A stretch of 64,000 nucleotides of DNA from PALSA-555 sp035468285 (GTDB lineage Bacteria; Actinomycetota; Acidimicrobiia; IMCC26256; PALSA-555), in contig DATISY010000067.1 in assembly GCA_035468285.1 (NCBI GenBank), forward strand, positions 1-64,000. Reading direction: 5' to 3'. Numbering within the stretch: the first letter of the stretch is position 1; every line of letters begins with the position of its first letter. Position numbers and translations under genes: made by a program. The notes under the pieces are model-generated. The model did not search any database. It had not been told where the DNA came from and saw nothing but the letters and a program-made list of their open reading frames with translations. Shown here piece by piece: positions 40,568 through 49,702 of the stretch.

Positions 40568-42169
40568 TTACCGGCGGGCGGCGCGGCGGACCTCGGCGGC
40601 TCGTTCCGAGCCGAGGCGCTCCAAGTCGTAGGTCTGGTGGTCGACGTGGCGCATCGCCGCGGCGATCGCGGGGTGGCCGGCCTGCTCGGCGATGAGGCGG
40701 TGCATCTCCTGCGCGACCTGCCGGTATGCAGGATGACCCTGGGGTGAGGACCGCAGCTCGAGGAGGTGCATCGCCTCCCGGGCGTTGAACTGCATCACGA
40801 ACCGGACGCGGTAGGCGAGCGCCACCGCGTAGGCGGCCTCGTCGGGCACGAAGCGCTCCAGGTCCTCGTAGAGGGTCGCGGCGCGTTCCATCGCCGCGTC
40901 GAACCGGTCGGTGAGGCCCGCGTCGGCGATCGCCTCGGGGGTCTCGTAGCCGTGCCACGGCGTGAGGGGCTGCCACTCGATGGTGAGCATCCGGTGCCGT
41001 TGCAGGTCCCGGAAGGCCCCGTAGTCGGCGAGGACATCGAAGCGGTAGTCGGTGCGCTCGAACGCGCGTCCGGGCTTGTGGCGACGGTTCTCCCGGTCCC
41101 CCACGTAGGCCGCGAGGAGCGCGTGCCGCTCGTCGGCGCCGAGGCGACGGACCCGCGACAGCAGCTGATCGTCGGGCAGCGTCGACTGCGGGTAGCAGAT
41201 CGCTGCGAGGACCTTGTCCTCGCCTTCGGGGTCGAAGTCCGTGAGCATCACCGACGGGCGCGGCTCGGGGACCTCGTCCTCGAGGATGCGCTCCACCAGC
41301 GCCGCGGTGTCGGCACGCGTCTCCGCCAGGTACGCGCTCCACGCCCCACCCCGCTCCGGGCGGTCGACCCGGGTCAGGAACGACGGGATGACCTTGCGGA
41401 GCTCCTCGAGCATCATCGCCGCGTAGGCCCCCGCCTCGGGAAGCGGATGGGACCGCATCCGCAGCAGCAGCGCCTCGAACGCCTGCCCGGTGCCGTAGAT
41501 CCCGACGTTCGACAGCGTCGCCGCAGGCAGGATGCCCCGCGCCGCGTCGCACGCCTTCGCCTTCAACGACTGCTTGTACACGAAGTCCGAGTCGCCCGAC
41601 TCCTTCGGGTACCGCTCCTTGGCCCAGTCGCCCAGCACCGGGAGACACGCCGCGTAATCGTCGAACGCGGCGTCGAGATCGGCGATGAACCGCAACCCGA
41701 GCGCCGACTCGAGAATGTCGGGGGGGCGGTGGTACCGGTAGCGGCCCGCGAGCCGCGCCGTGTACGGGATGTACCGGGTCGACTGCTCGAGGTACGCCAT
41801 GAGGCGACCCCACTCGAGGATCTTCGTCAGCACGTTGGAGGCCTGCTCGCAGGCCAGGTGCACCCCGCCGAGCTGCGCGACGGAGTCGTCGCCGTACTCG
41901 AGGAACACCCGGTCGTAGAGCTCCTCGGCGCGGGTCAGCCCGACGCTCGCGTCGACGGTGAGGTCGCCGGTGAGGTCGAGGTCGCCGACGAACTCGTCGA
42001 GGAAGAGCCGCCGGAGGCTCTTCGGGCTGCGCGAGTACCGGGCGAACAGGGCGCCCTTGACGACCTCGGGGAGGTTCACGAGCGCGAACACGGGGCGGTC
42101 CAGGTTCGTCACGTACGGGCGCAGCACCGCCTGCTCGTCGGGGGTGAACTCCTCAGCGACGTACTGCAT
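40568..42169 (-). CDS. Tandem ThyX-like (FAD-dependent thymidylate synthase family) protein
   Basis: 533-residue protein made of two ThyX-fold halves. Canonical ThyX has R-H-R-x-x-S-x-N-E-x-S-x-R-Y in one motif. Here the N-half keeps only the second part (WGRLMAYLEQSTRY, residues 120-133), and the C-half keeps only the first part (QRHRMLTIEWQP, about residue 388). The rest is conserved ThyX-like helices (GDDSVAQLGG, ACEQASNVL, MQFNAREAMHLLELR). It may be a catalytic pseudo-dimer or a non-synthase paralogue. An ATG at 42211 would add 14 residues. Confidence 0.75.
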   Translation of the reverse strand: MQYVAEEFTPDEQAVLRPYVTNLDRPVFALVNLPEVVKGALFARYSRSPKSLRRLFLDEFVGDLDLTGDLTVDASVGLTRAEELYDRVFLEYGDDSVAQLGGVHLACEQASNVLTKILEWGRLMAYLEQSTRYIPYTARLAGRYRYHRPPDILESALGLRFIADLDAAFDDYAACLPVLGDWAKERYPKESGDSDFVYKQSLKAKACDAARGILPAATLSNVGIYGTGQAFEALLLRMRSHPLPEAGAYAAMMLEELRKVIPSFLTRVDRPERGGAWSAYLAETRADTAALVERILEDEVPEPRPSVMLTDFDPEGEDKVLAAICYPQSTLPDDQLLSRVRRLGADERHALLAAYVGDRENRRHKPGRAFERTDYRFDVLADYGAFRDLQRHRMLTIEWQPLTPWHGYETPEAIADAGLTDRFDAAMERAATLYEDLERFVPDEAAYAVALAYRVRFVMQFNAREAMHLLELRSSPQGHPAYRQVAQEMHRLIAEQAGHPAIAAAMRHVDHQTYDLERLGSERAAEVRRAARR

Positions 42170-42329
42170 GCTCGGTCCCGCTTCGGCGATCCCGGCGTGG
42201 CCGGCGGCCATGGAGGAGCGATCGTACCGACGGCCCCCCAACCCCCCGCGGATGAGGTACTTCGCGCCGTATGGGCGATTCTCGCGGTCCCCTCGTCGTG
42301 GGGCGGGGGCATGGGGCGGCACGCGGAGG

Positions 42330-42977
42330 TCAGACGAGGAGGACGAACGCGGGGCTGCGGACCGTGACGTCGAGGGCAGCCCGGCGGGCCCCGGCGGTCC
42401 CGTCGACCTCCACCGGCGCCGGGGCGGCCCAGCGGACGTCGGCCTGGCGGCCCCGGGCGGTCGTGATGCGGGGGTGCGGGAGGTGCCCGCCCCCGGGGAG
42501 GCGGCGGCGCATCCCGGCCCGCTCCCCCGCCCGGAGGGCGTACACCTGGACCTCCAGGCGCCCGTCTCCGGGGTGGCCCCGGGGCACCAGGTCAGCGCCC
42601 CGCCGGAACTGGCCGTTGGCGACCACGACGGTCGTGGCGGGCCCCTCGTGGACCAGCCGGCCATCCACCCGGACGGTGACCGGGTGCGCCCGCGACCACG
42701 GCTGGAGCCGGTCGGGGGGGACGCCGGCGACGACCATGTTGACCGCCAGCCCGAGGTCGCCGACGTCGAGGGCGTCGAGGGGAAGGTCGGTGACGCCCGG
42801 CGCGGCGGCCGTGAGCCCGACGGCGCGGGCGAGCTCGCAGCGCTCGTCGGGCGCGAACCGCAGCCGGGCGCCCCGGTGCGCGGCCGCCAGCGCGGCGAGG
42901 TCGTGGTCGCTCCCGGCGCCGGTCGCGTCGGGTGGCCCTCCGGCGGGCTCCCCCCACGGGTCCCCGGGGCGGATCAC
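42330..42977 (-). CDS. Diacylglycerol-kinase-like C-terminal domain protein
   Basis: 215-residue protein matching only the beta-sandwich C-terminal domain of YegS/DgkB-type lipid kinases: VVVANGQFRRGADLVPRGHPGDGRLEVQVY and RRRLPGGGHLPHPRI. The N-terminal nucleotide-binding lobe with its GGDGT motif is absent. It therefore cannot be a kinase alone, unless it pairs with another lobe or has another role. ATGA overlap with the helicase gene upstream shows that translation is coupled. Confidence 0.65.
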   Translation of the reverse strand: MIRPGDPWGEPAGGPPDATGAGSDHDLAALAAAHRGARLRFAPDERCELARAVGLTAAAPGVTDLPLDALDVGDLGLAVNMVVAGVPPDRLQPWSRAHPVTVRVDGRLVHEGPATTVVVANGQFRRGADLVPRGHPGDGRLEVQVYALRAGERAGMRRRLPGGGHLPHPRITTARGRQADVRWAAPAPVEVDGTAGARRAALDVTVRSPAFVLLV

Positions 42978-45604
42978 GGCACCGCGCTCGCCGCCGCGAC
43001 GACACCCCGGAACGCTGCGTCGGCCGCGGCGCGGGCCGCGTCACGCGTCGCCGGGTCGGGCGCGACATCGGCCACCTGGCGCAGCAGGTCGATGCACTGC
43101 TTCACGTTGCGGACGAAGTCACCGCCGGCGAGCTCCTCGTCATCTAGGACCGTGGCGAGCGTTTCGCCGAGCACCCACTCGTAGAGGTACGGCGTGAACC
43201 CCGGATCGGGCGGACGGGTCTCGGGGAGGCGGGCGTCGTCCTCGGCTTTGACGAGCGTCTGCCACAACGACTCGAGCTCCCGGGCCCGCTCCGCGACGCG
43301 CCGGGTCGGCCAGCGCAGCGGCGGCGCGGACGCGTCGTCCGAGCCGCGCCGCTCGTACGTGAAGCACGACACGACGGCGGCGACCTCGGCGGCGGTCAAC
43401 CCGTCGAGGCGGCCCTCGCGGATGGTCTCGGCCAGCAGCAGGTCGGTCTCGGTGTAGAGGCGGGCCAGGATCGCGCCGGGCGGGGTGAGCGACCAGCCGT
43501 CGACGTACCCCCAGGATTCGAGGAGGCCGAGGACCCGGTCGAACTGGCGGGCGAGGCTCTCGCTGCGCCCCTGGACCCGTCGTTCGAGGCGGGCGATGTC
43601 GCGCTCGAGCCGCTCGACGCTCGCTGCCGCCCGCAGCCGGGACTCCCGGGCCGGGTCACCGGCGACGGGGTGCGCGGCGACCGCGGCCTCGAGGTCCCCG
43701 ACCACCTCCGACGGCTTGTCCCGCGCCGGGTCCCGGACCTTGGCCCGGCGGAGCCGGAACGCGGTCTCCCGCCGGAAGTTGGGGTTCTTCGGGGCGTACG
43801 GCGAGGGCAGCTCGATGTGACCCAGGGGCCGCGGCGGTGCGGTGAAGTCGTCGGCCGTCACCCGCACGAGCGACTTGCCGGTGGTCAGGGCCAGCAGCCG
43901 GGGGTGGCCGCCCCGCCGGCCGTCGTGGGCGAGGACGACGACACGTCCCCCGCGTCCCCCGACCCACACGATGTCGCCCGGCCGGACCCGCTCCAACGCG
44001 GCCGAGACCTGCGACGCCGCGCCCCGCCCGCGGCGAGCCGCGTCGAGCCGCGAGACGAGGGTGCGGTACTCATCGATGTCACCGGCCGCGCTGCGGGCCC
44101 GGTCCAGCTGACGGGCGAGCTGTTCGCGGCTGCGTTCCAGCTGCCGTTCGAGCGCCACGACGTCCCGGTCGGCGCGGTACTGCGCGAACGACAGGTTCAG
44201 CAGATGGTGCGCGTCTTCGGCCGAGTAGCGGTGCACGAGGTTGACCGTCATGTTGTAGGTGGGACGAAACGACGACGTGAGCGCGTCGGTGCGTCGCGCC
44301 GCGAGGCTCGCCGCCTGGTCGAACGTGACGTACGGGTTCCAGCACACCACCGCGTAGCCGACCTCGTCGATGCCGCGCCGCCCGGCCCGGCCGGTGAGCT
44401 GGGTGTACTCCCCCGGGGTGAGGAACTCGTGGCGCTCACCGGTGAACTTCGTCAGCTTCTCGATCATCACCGACCGGGCCGGCATGTTGATCCCCAGCGC
44501 GAGCGTCTCGGTCGCGTACACGACCTTCACCAGCCCCGCCGCGAACGCCTCCTCGACTGCCTCCTTCATCGGCGGGACGAGCCCGGCGTGGTGCGCGGCG
44601 ATCCCCGCGCTGAGTCCGTCGAGCCAGGCGTCGACCCCCAGGACCGCCAGGTCGTCCTCCGCGAGGTCGGTGAGGTGCCGCTCGGCGATACCTCGGATGG
44701 TGTCTCGCTCCGCCCGGGTGGTGAGCCGCACCCGCGCCGCCCGGCACTGCTCCACGGCCTGCTCACAACCCTTGCGGCTGAACACGAACACGATCGCCGG
44801 CAGCATGGCGTCGTCCGCGAGACGGTCGAGGCTCTCGACCCGGCCCGGCGCGACCAGCCGGCTCCGGGCCCGTCCCGTCGCCCCCCGGGTCCCGCCCCGC
44901 CCCTGGCGGCGGTCGAGGCGCGCCGCGTCAGGGTTCGGTCGCAGGTCCTCCCCGTCACCGTCCCCGACGAACGTGGGGAGCAGATGGAGCGTGTCGACAC
45001 CCCGCTCCCCCACCAGGTACCGGTTCCGCAACGCCACCGGGCGACGCTCCTCGATGATCGCCGTCGTCGCGCCCCGCACCGTCGCGATCCAGTCAGCGAA
45101 CTCCTCCGCGTTCGAGACCGTCGCCGACAAGCAGACCAGGTCCACCGTCGGCGCGAGATGCACGATGACCTCTTCCCACACCGCGCCCCGGTACCGGTCC
45201 TGCAGGTAGTGGACCTCGTCGAGGACGACGTAGCGCAACCCGTCCAACGCCGGTGACGCCCCGTAGATCATGTTGCGCAGCACCTCGGTCGTCATGACCA
45301 CGACCGGTGCGTCACCGTTGATCGAGTTGTCCCCCGTGAGCAGCCCGACCGTGGCCGTGCCGTGCACCCGGCGCAGGTCGGCGAACTTCTGGTTCGAGAG
45401 CGCCTTGAGCGGCGTCGTGTAGAACACCTTGCCGCCCAACGCACGGGCCCGGTCGACGGCGTACTCGGCCACGATCGTCTTCCCCGACCCCGTCGGCGCG
45501 GCCACGAGCACCGACTGGCCGGCGTCGATCGCGTCGAGGGCCCGCCGCTGGAAGTCGTCGAGCGTGAACCCGAGCGCCGCCTCGAACTCGGCGCGCCCGC
45601 CCAC
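42974..45604 (-). CDS. helY: Ski2/Mtr4-like DEAH-box RNA helicase HelY
   Basis: 876-residue ATP-dependent helicase. The ATPase lobe has AAPTGSGKTI (Walker A), TTPLKALSNQKF (motif Ia) and LDEVHYL (DEVH box). The second lobe ends in QLTGRAGRRGID (motif VI). The C-terminal 400 residues carry the Ski2/Mtr4-type helical regions with a long helical insertion (about 480-560). The tatC-helY order equals that of mycobacteria, supporting orthology. GTG 45604 overlaps the end of the small upstream gene by one base. Confidence 0.88.
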   Translation of the reverse strand: MGGRAEFEAALGFTLDDFQRRALDAIDAGQSVLVAAPTGSGKTIVAEYAVDRARALGGKVFYTTPLKALSNQKFADLRRVHGTATVGLLTGDNSINGDAPVVVMTTEVLRNMIYGASPALDGLRYVVLDEVHYLQDRYRGAVWEEVIVHLAPTVDLVCLSATVSNAEEFADWIATVRGATTAIIEERRPVALRNRYLVGERGVDTLHLLPTFVGDGDGEDLRPNPDAARLDRRQGRGGTRGATGRARSRLVAPGRVESLDRLADDAMLPAIVFVFSRKGCEQAVEQCRAARVRLTTRAERDTIRGIAERHLTDLAEDDLAVLGVDAWLDGLSAGIAAHHAGLVPPMKEAVEEAFAAGLVKVVYATETLALGINMPARSVMIEKLTKFTGERHEFLTPGEYTQLTGRAGRRGIDEVGYAVVCWNPYVTFDQAASLAARRTDALTSSFRPTYNMTVNLVHRYSAEDAHHLLNLSFAQYRADRDVVALERQLERSREQLARQLDRARSAAGDIDEYRTLVSRLDAARRGRGAASQVSAALERVRPGDIVWVGGRGGRVVVLAHDGRRGGHPRLLALTTGKSLVRVTADDFTAPPRPLGHIELPSPYAPKNPNFRRETAFRLRRAKVRDPARDKPSEVVGDLEAAVAAHPVAGDPARESRLRAAASVERLERDIARLERRVQGRSESLARQFDRVLGLLESWGYVDGWSLTPPGAILARLYTETDLLLAETIREGRLDGLTAAEVAAVVSCFTYERRGSDDASAPPLRWPTRRVAERARELESLWQTLVKAEDDARLPETRPPDPGFTPYLYEWVLGETLATVLDDEELAGGDFVRNVKQCIDLLRQVADVAPDPATRDAARAAADAAFRGVVAAASAVP

Positions 45605-45837
45605 TACGTGCTGCTCGGCGTCGAACCCGTCGTGGAGGTGGCCGCCGTCGAAGGTGTCGTGGGACTCGACGTCGGGATCGGCGCCGGCGACGGGGTCGAG
45701 GAGCTGCTCGGATGCGGCCCGAGCACCCAGACCATCACCACGGTGAACAGCAGCACCGCGGCGACAGCCGCCGCGGCGATCGCGACTTCCCGACGGTCCC
45801 GGGGGGGACGGTACGTGCGGCGCTTGTCCGGGCTCAT
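45604..45837 (-). CDS. Small single-helix protein with Ser/Thr/Pro tail
   Basis: 77-residue protein: basic N-terminus (DKRRTYRPPRDRRE), one membrane helix (residues 18-39) and a low-complexity Ser/Thr/Pro extracellular tail. It overlaps tatC (ATGA) and helY (1 nt), so it is co-translated with them. No family recognised. It could be an accessory subunit of the Tat site or an unrelated envelope peptide. Confidence 0.6.
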   Translation of the reverse strand: MSPDKRRTYRPPRDRREVAIAAAAVAAVLLFTVVMVWVLGPHPSSSSTPSPAPIPTSSPTTPSTAATSTTGSTPSST

Positions 45838-46562
45838 CGCTTCATGATCCGACCGAGGATGATGCTCCCCTCATAGAAGAGACACATCGGGATCGCCATG
45901 AAGAACAGAGAGTACGGGTCCTGGCTGGGGGTGATGATCGCCGCGAAGGCGAAGATCCCCACGATCGCATAGCGGCGCCGCTTCCGGAGCCCCTTCGTCG
46001 TGATGACCCGGGCGAGGAGGAGGAACACCAGCACCACGGGGAACTCGAACGCCAACCCGAACGCGAGGATCATCAACAAGACGAGGGTGAGGTACCGGTC
46101 CGCGGTGAGCAGCGGCTGGAGCTCGGTGCCCCCCGCTTTGAGGAGGAAATCCAACGCCTTCGGCAGGATCAGCATCGCGACCGTGCCCCCGGCGGCGAAC
46201 AGCGCCAACGAGCTCAGGATGAACGGGACGGCGTAACGCTTCTCCCGTTTGCTCAATCCCGGGGTGATGAAGCGCCACAGCTGCCAGAGCCACACCGGCA
46301 ACGCCAACAGGATCCCGGAGTAGGTGGCGACCTTCAGGCGGGTGACGAACGCGTCGAGCGGCCCGGTGAAGATGAACGCGTTCTTCTTTCCGTGGGTGAC
46401 GTCCTTGTAGTAGTGGAGGAAGAACCGGATGATGTCGGGCGCGAACCAGTACGCCAGCGACGCGGTGAACACGATCGCGAAGATCGAGATGAGGATCCGT
46501 CGACGCAGCTCGGCGAGATGCTCGATGACCGTCATCCGGCCATCGGCGGCTTTCGGGGTCAC
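45834..46562 (-). CDS. tatC: Sec-independent protein translocase TatC
   Basis: 242-residue six-helix membrane protein, the core receptor that recognises twin-arginine signal peptides. MTVIEHLAELRRRILIS at the N-terminus, P-x-x-x-W-Q-x-W-R-F-I in the second loop, and FEFPVVLVFL plus ITPSQDPYS near the end are the family landmarks. GTG 46562 lies 3 nt after the stop of a TatA-like short gene. The helY and paf gene neighbours match other actinomycetes. Confidence 0.95.
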   Translation of the reverse strand: MTPKAADGRMTVIEHLAELRRRILISIFAIVFTASLAYWFAPDIIRFFLHYYKDVTHGKKNAFIFTGPLDAFVTRLKVATYSGILLALPVWLWQLWRFITPGLSKREKRYAVPFILSSLALFAAGGTVAMLILPKALDFLLKAGGTELQPLLTADRYLTLVLLMILAFGLAFEFPVVLVFLLLARVITTKGLRKRRRYAIVGIFAFAAIITPSQDPYSLFFMAIPMCLFYEGSIILGRIMKR

Positions 46563-46565
46563 GTC

Positions 46566-46730
46566 CTACGCCGACCCCGCACCGGGCCGGAGACGACCCC
46601 CGTCCCCGCCACCCGTCCGGGTCGAGGCCCGGTTCAACGCCGGGCGGGCCGGTTCGAGCCGTCGCCGGGACGCCCCCCCGATCAGGGCCGTCACCCACAG
46701 CACCAGGATCTCGGCCGGGCCGACCGACAC
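46566..46730 (-). CDS. tatA: Very short TatA-like protein
   Basis: 54-residue GTG-initiated frame directly before tatC (3-nt gap), with AGGGAG about 7 nt upstream. It begins VSVGPAEILVLWVTALIGG, matching the TatA/B start (G-P-x-E then a hydrophobic helix), followed by a basic segment RRRLEPARPALNRAS that could be the amphipathic helix. The usual Phe-Gly hinge is absent and the tail is short and Gly-rich. It is probably a reduced TatA. Position and the N-terminal motif are the main support. Confidence 0.5.
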   Translation of the reverse strand: MSVGPAEILVLWVTALIGGASRRRLEPARPALNRASTRTGGGDGGRLRPGAGSA

Positions 46731-46806
46731 GGACGCTCCCTTCGCGCGAGGCCGACCGGCATCGTACCGGCGCCCCTGACCACGACCCTTTTCGGGCCGG
46801 TGGCAC

Positions 46807-47160
46807 TCAGCTCGGGGTCGAGTTGGTGTCCCCCAACAACGCGGCGAGCTCTTGGCTCCACTCCTCGTCGCGGCTCAACAGCAGATGGAAGTCGAGCAGG
46901 TCGTCGACCGTGAACCCCGGCGCGTCCGGCCGGCCCTGGACCTCGTCGGGAAACCGCCACTCCACCCGCTCCACCCCGGCCGAGACCAGGAGATCACACA
47001 CCGCGATGCTGGCCTCATGATGGACCGCCGAGCCGCACTGGTCGCAGCGGAAGCAGTATCCGCCTGACCCGTCGTCGGTGCAGACCCGCACGGTGACATC
47101 CGGTGCCCCCAGGCGCACGACCCCGCACCCCGGGCAGTCCGCCTTGATCATGATGGCCAT
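46807..47160 (-). CDS. Zinc-ribbon hypothetical protein
   Basis: 117-residue protein. Cys pairs CPGC and FRCDQC (residues about 9-12 and 38-42) form a zinc ribbon. The C-terminal half is helical and acidic (FTVDDLLDFHLLL...EEWSQELAALL). It is an actinobacterial conserved protein without known function. Two ATGs compete: 47160 (2 nt after GGAGGG) and 47151 (11 nt after it). The second has the better ribosome-binding distance. Confidence 0.65.
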   Translation of the reverse strand: MAIMIKADCPGCGVVRLGAPDVTVRVCTDDGSGGYCFRCDQCGSAVHHEASIAVCDLLVSAGVERVEWRFPDEVQGRPDAPGFTVDDLLDFHLLLSRDEEWSQELAALLGDTNSTPS

Positions 47161-47223
47161 ATCCCTCCATCGGCAGGCCGGATGGGCCCCTTGAGGCCCC
47201 CCGATCGGCCAGGATTCAGGGCT

Positions 47224-47925
47224 GTGGCGCCCATCACCTTCGCTCATCGGGGAGCCCGGCTCCTCCACCCCGAGAACACGATCCCGGCGTTCCAGGCGGC
47301 CCTGCAGGCCGGCGCGGGGGGTCTGGAGACCGACGCCTGGCTGAGCGCCGACCACGAGGTCGTCCTCACCCACGACGTCCGGGTCGGGGGTCCCCTGTTC
47401 GGGCTGTGGAAGCTGCGGGTGGCGCACACCAGCGCGGAACGCCTCGCCCGGCACGGCGTCCCCCGCCTCGCCACGCTGCTCGCCGAGCTGGGCTGTGACT
47501 ACGACCTCTCCATCGACGTCAAGGACCCCGCCGCGGCGCAGCCGATCATCGACCTCACCCGCGCCGCGGGCGATCCCGCCCGCACGTGGCTGTGCTCACC
47601 GGACCTCGAGCAGCTCCGCGCCCTCCGGCCCGACGCCACCGACGTGCGGCTGGTGCACTCGGCGCCCCGTCGCCGGCTCCCCGATTCGCTCGAGCGGCAC
47701 GCGGCGGACCTCGCCGCGGCCGGCGTCGACGCCATGAACCTCCGTCACGCGGAGTGGACCAAAGGTCTCGTCGCGCTCTTCCACCGGTTCGACCGGCGCG
47801 CCTTCGCGTGGGACGTGCAAGAGGTGCGTCACCTGCGGGCGATGCTCGCCATCGGGATCGACGCGGTGTACTGCGACCACGTCGACCGCATGGTCGCGAC
47901 CGTCGCCGAATGGGACCCGACCTAG
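47224..47925 (+). CDS. Glycerophosphodiester phosphodiesterase-family protein
   Basis: 233-residue TIM-barrel enzyme that hydrolyses glycerophosphodiesters to glycerol-3-phosphate and an alcohol. AHRGARLLHPENTIPAF gives the catalytic His-Arg and Glu, ETDAWLSADHEVVLTHD gives the metal-site Glu-x-Asp and the second His, and DVKDP and FAWDVQEV follow. It has no signal peptide, so it acts in the cytosol, probably recycling phospholipid headgroups. GTG 47224 is used because the barrel starts there. It converges on lepB. Confidence 0.85.
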   Translation: MAPITFAHRGARLLHPENTIPAFQAALQAGAGGLETDAWLSADHEVVLTHDVRVGGPLFGLWKLRVAHTSAERLARHGVPRLATLLAELGCDYDLSIDVKDPAAAQPIIDLTRAAGDPARTWLCSPDLEQLRALRPDATDVRLVHSAPRRRLPDSLERHAADLAAAGVDAMNLRHAEWTKGLVALFHRFDRRAFAWDVQEVRHLRAMLAIGIDAVYCDHVDRMVATVAEWDPT

Positions 47926-47943
47926 CTGTCGATCAACGGGTCG

Positions 47944-48768
47944 TTACAGGAACGAGAGGTTGCTGAGCGGCCAGATCCGCACGAACACGCGACCGACGAT
48001 CGACGACTCGGTGATCGGCCCGAACGTCCGGGCGTCCTTGGACTGGTTGCGGTTGTCGCCGAGCACGAACACCCGGCCTTTCGGGACCACACACCCAGGC
48101 TCCCTCGTGGCGGGTGTCCCGCAACCCGGCGGGACGTCCGAGCCTTCCGGCCCGGTCGACGCGCGCGCCGGCAGATACGGCTCGTGGAGTCGCCGCCCGT
48201 TGATGTAGATGTCGTAGGTGTCGCCGTCCTTGCGCTCGGTGACCGTCTCCCCCGGGAGGCCGATCACCCGCTTGACCAGATCCTGGATCCCCGCGGTGCG
48301 CTCCCCCGGCGGGGCCTTGAACACGACGATGTCGCCCCGACGCACGTCGTGGAAGTCGTAGCTCAGCTTGTTCACGAGCACCCGGTCACCGATGTTCAGC
48401 GTCGGTTCCATCGACGCCGACGGGATGTAGAACGCCTGGAAGAGGAACGTCTTGATCACGAACGCGATGAGGAGCGCCGCGACGATCAGGACCACCCACT
48501 CGACGATCAGGCGCTTGGTGCGATCCCGCCGGGACGGGGTCGCGGCCGGGCCGCCGACGTCACCGCTGCCGGCACCGTTGCCGCCACCCCCGGCGGGGCC
48601 GGCCGGCACCGTGGAGTCGACGTGATCACCGGGGTCGAGGAGCGTCGTCTCGTGGCCGCTGGGCCGCGCGTCAGGATCCGGCTGCCCGGTCGGCGTCACG
48701 AGGTCGGCCCCACGAGCCCATCCTCGCACGCCGCGAGGCCAGAACCGCCGTCGGCCCTCATCGGCCAT
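47944..48768 (-). CDS. lepB: Signal peptidase I
   Basis: 274-residue membrane protease cutting signal peptides. The cytoplasmic N-terminus is Pro/Asp-rich. One helix (about 85-110) leads to PSASMEPT (nucleophile Ser) and QDLVKRVIGLPGE (general-base Lys), then GDNRNQSKDARTFGP. Length and motifs are normal. GTG/ATG 48768 overlaps the pafC stop by 11 nt, so it lies in the pafB-pafC operon. Confidence 0.93.
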   Translation of the reverse strand: MADEGRRRFWPRGVRGWARGADLVTPTGQPDPDARPSGHETTLLDPGDHVDSTVPAGPAGGGGNGAGSGDVGGPAATPSRRDRTKRLIVEWVVLIVAALLIAFVIKTFLFQAFYIPSASMEPTLNIGDRVLVNKLSYDFHDVRRGDIVVFKAPPGERTAGIQDLVKRVIGLPGETVTERKDGDTYDIYINGRRLHEPYLPARASTGPEGSDVPPGCGTPATREPGCVVPKGRVFVLGDNRNQSKDARTFGPITESSIVGRVFVRIWPLSNLSFL

Positions 48769-49702
48769 AACGAGCCAGGACCCGTCGGGCGGCGTCCGCC
48801 CGAGCCGCCCGGGCCGCGGGAGGACCCACCACCGTCGCCGAGGGCCCTAGGCGCAGCAGCAGCCGCTCGAGGAACGCCGCGCCGCTCACCGCGAGGACGA
48901 CGTCCCATCCCCCATCGGCACGCGGTTTCGCGTCTTCGGTCGGGAGGTTCTCGGCGACCCAGGCGGCGTCGGGACGCAGGCGGAGCCGAACCCGTGGGTC
49001 ACTCGGGTCGGGCCGGTAGACGAGGTCCACGAGGTCGTCGTCGCCCGCGGAGGGGTGCGGCGGCGCCGGCTCGCCCGTCGACCGGACGGCCCGGACCCGG
49101 TCGACACGGAACAGCCGCTCCCCGTCCGCCCGGTGGCAGTACGCGGCCAGGTACCAGGCACCGAGGGCGTGGAAGACCCGGAGGGGGTCCACGACGCGCG
49201 TCGTCATCTCGTCGCGGGCGAAGGAGTAGTAGTCGATCTCGAGCTGCTCCCCCGCCGCGGTCGCGTCGGTCAGGCGGTCGAGGAAGTTGCTGCCGCCCAC
49301 GTCGATGCTGAGCGCTCCCCGGGCCCCGAGGGCGGCCTCGAGCTTGTCGAGCGCGGTGGCCAATGGGCCACGCGGGTCCGAGCCGGGCACGGCGAGCAGC
49401 GCCCGGCCGGCGGCGAGGAGCGCGACGCCTTCGCTCGGGGTGAGTCGCAACGGCCGCTCGAAGTACTCGGCCAGCCGGATGCTGACCGCCCCGTCGTCGC
49501 CGACCCACACGTCGATGAGCCGGTCCGCGGTGTACGGCGGCAAGCCGCACATGGGGAGCAGCGCGAGGTCCGATTCGAGCTCCGATTCGCGGACGTCGAA
49601 CCGGTGCGCGAGGTCGCTGATGGTCACGCCGGGATGGGTGAGGATCCACGGGATCAGCGCCAGGATGCGCCGCAACCGGGAACCCGCAACGGGCGGGGTC
49701 AT
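48758..49702 (-). CDS. pafC: WYL-domain transcriptional regulator PafC
   Basis: 314-residue regulator: N-terminal winged helix (LILTHPGVTISDLAHRFDV) and a WYL sensor domain (AWYLAAYCHRADGERLFRVDRV) followed by the C-terminal WCX extension. PafB and PafC form the heterodimeric activator of the mycobacterial DNA-damage response, sensing ssDNA through WYL. It starts with an ATGA overlap at the end of pafB. The genes lie beside pafA as in mycobacteria, which supports the names. Confidence 0.83.
   Translation of the reverse strand: MTPPVAGSRLRRILALIPWILTHPGVTISDLAHRFDVRESELESDLALLPMCGLPPYTADRLIDVWVGDDGAVSIRLAEYFERPLRLTPSEGVALLAAGRALLAVPGSDPRGPLATALDKLEAALGARGALSIDVGGSNFLDRLTDATAAGEQLEIDYYSFARDEMTTRVVDPLRVFHALGAWYLAAYCHRADGERLFRVDRVRAVRSTGEPAPPHPSAGDDDLVDLVYRPDPSDPRVRLRLRPDAAWVAENLPTEDAKPRADGGWDVVLAVSGAAFLERLLLRLGPSATVVGPPAARAARADAARRVLARYGR

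Noticed and set aside
38068..40695. 875-residue plus-strand frame
   Set aside because: Runs opposite to lnt and the zinc-ribbon gene and is charged low-complexity. The real genes on the other strand have clear motifs.
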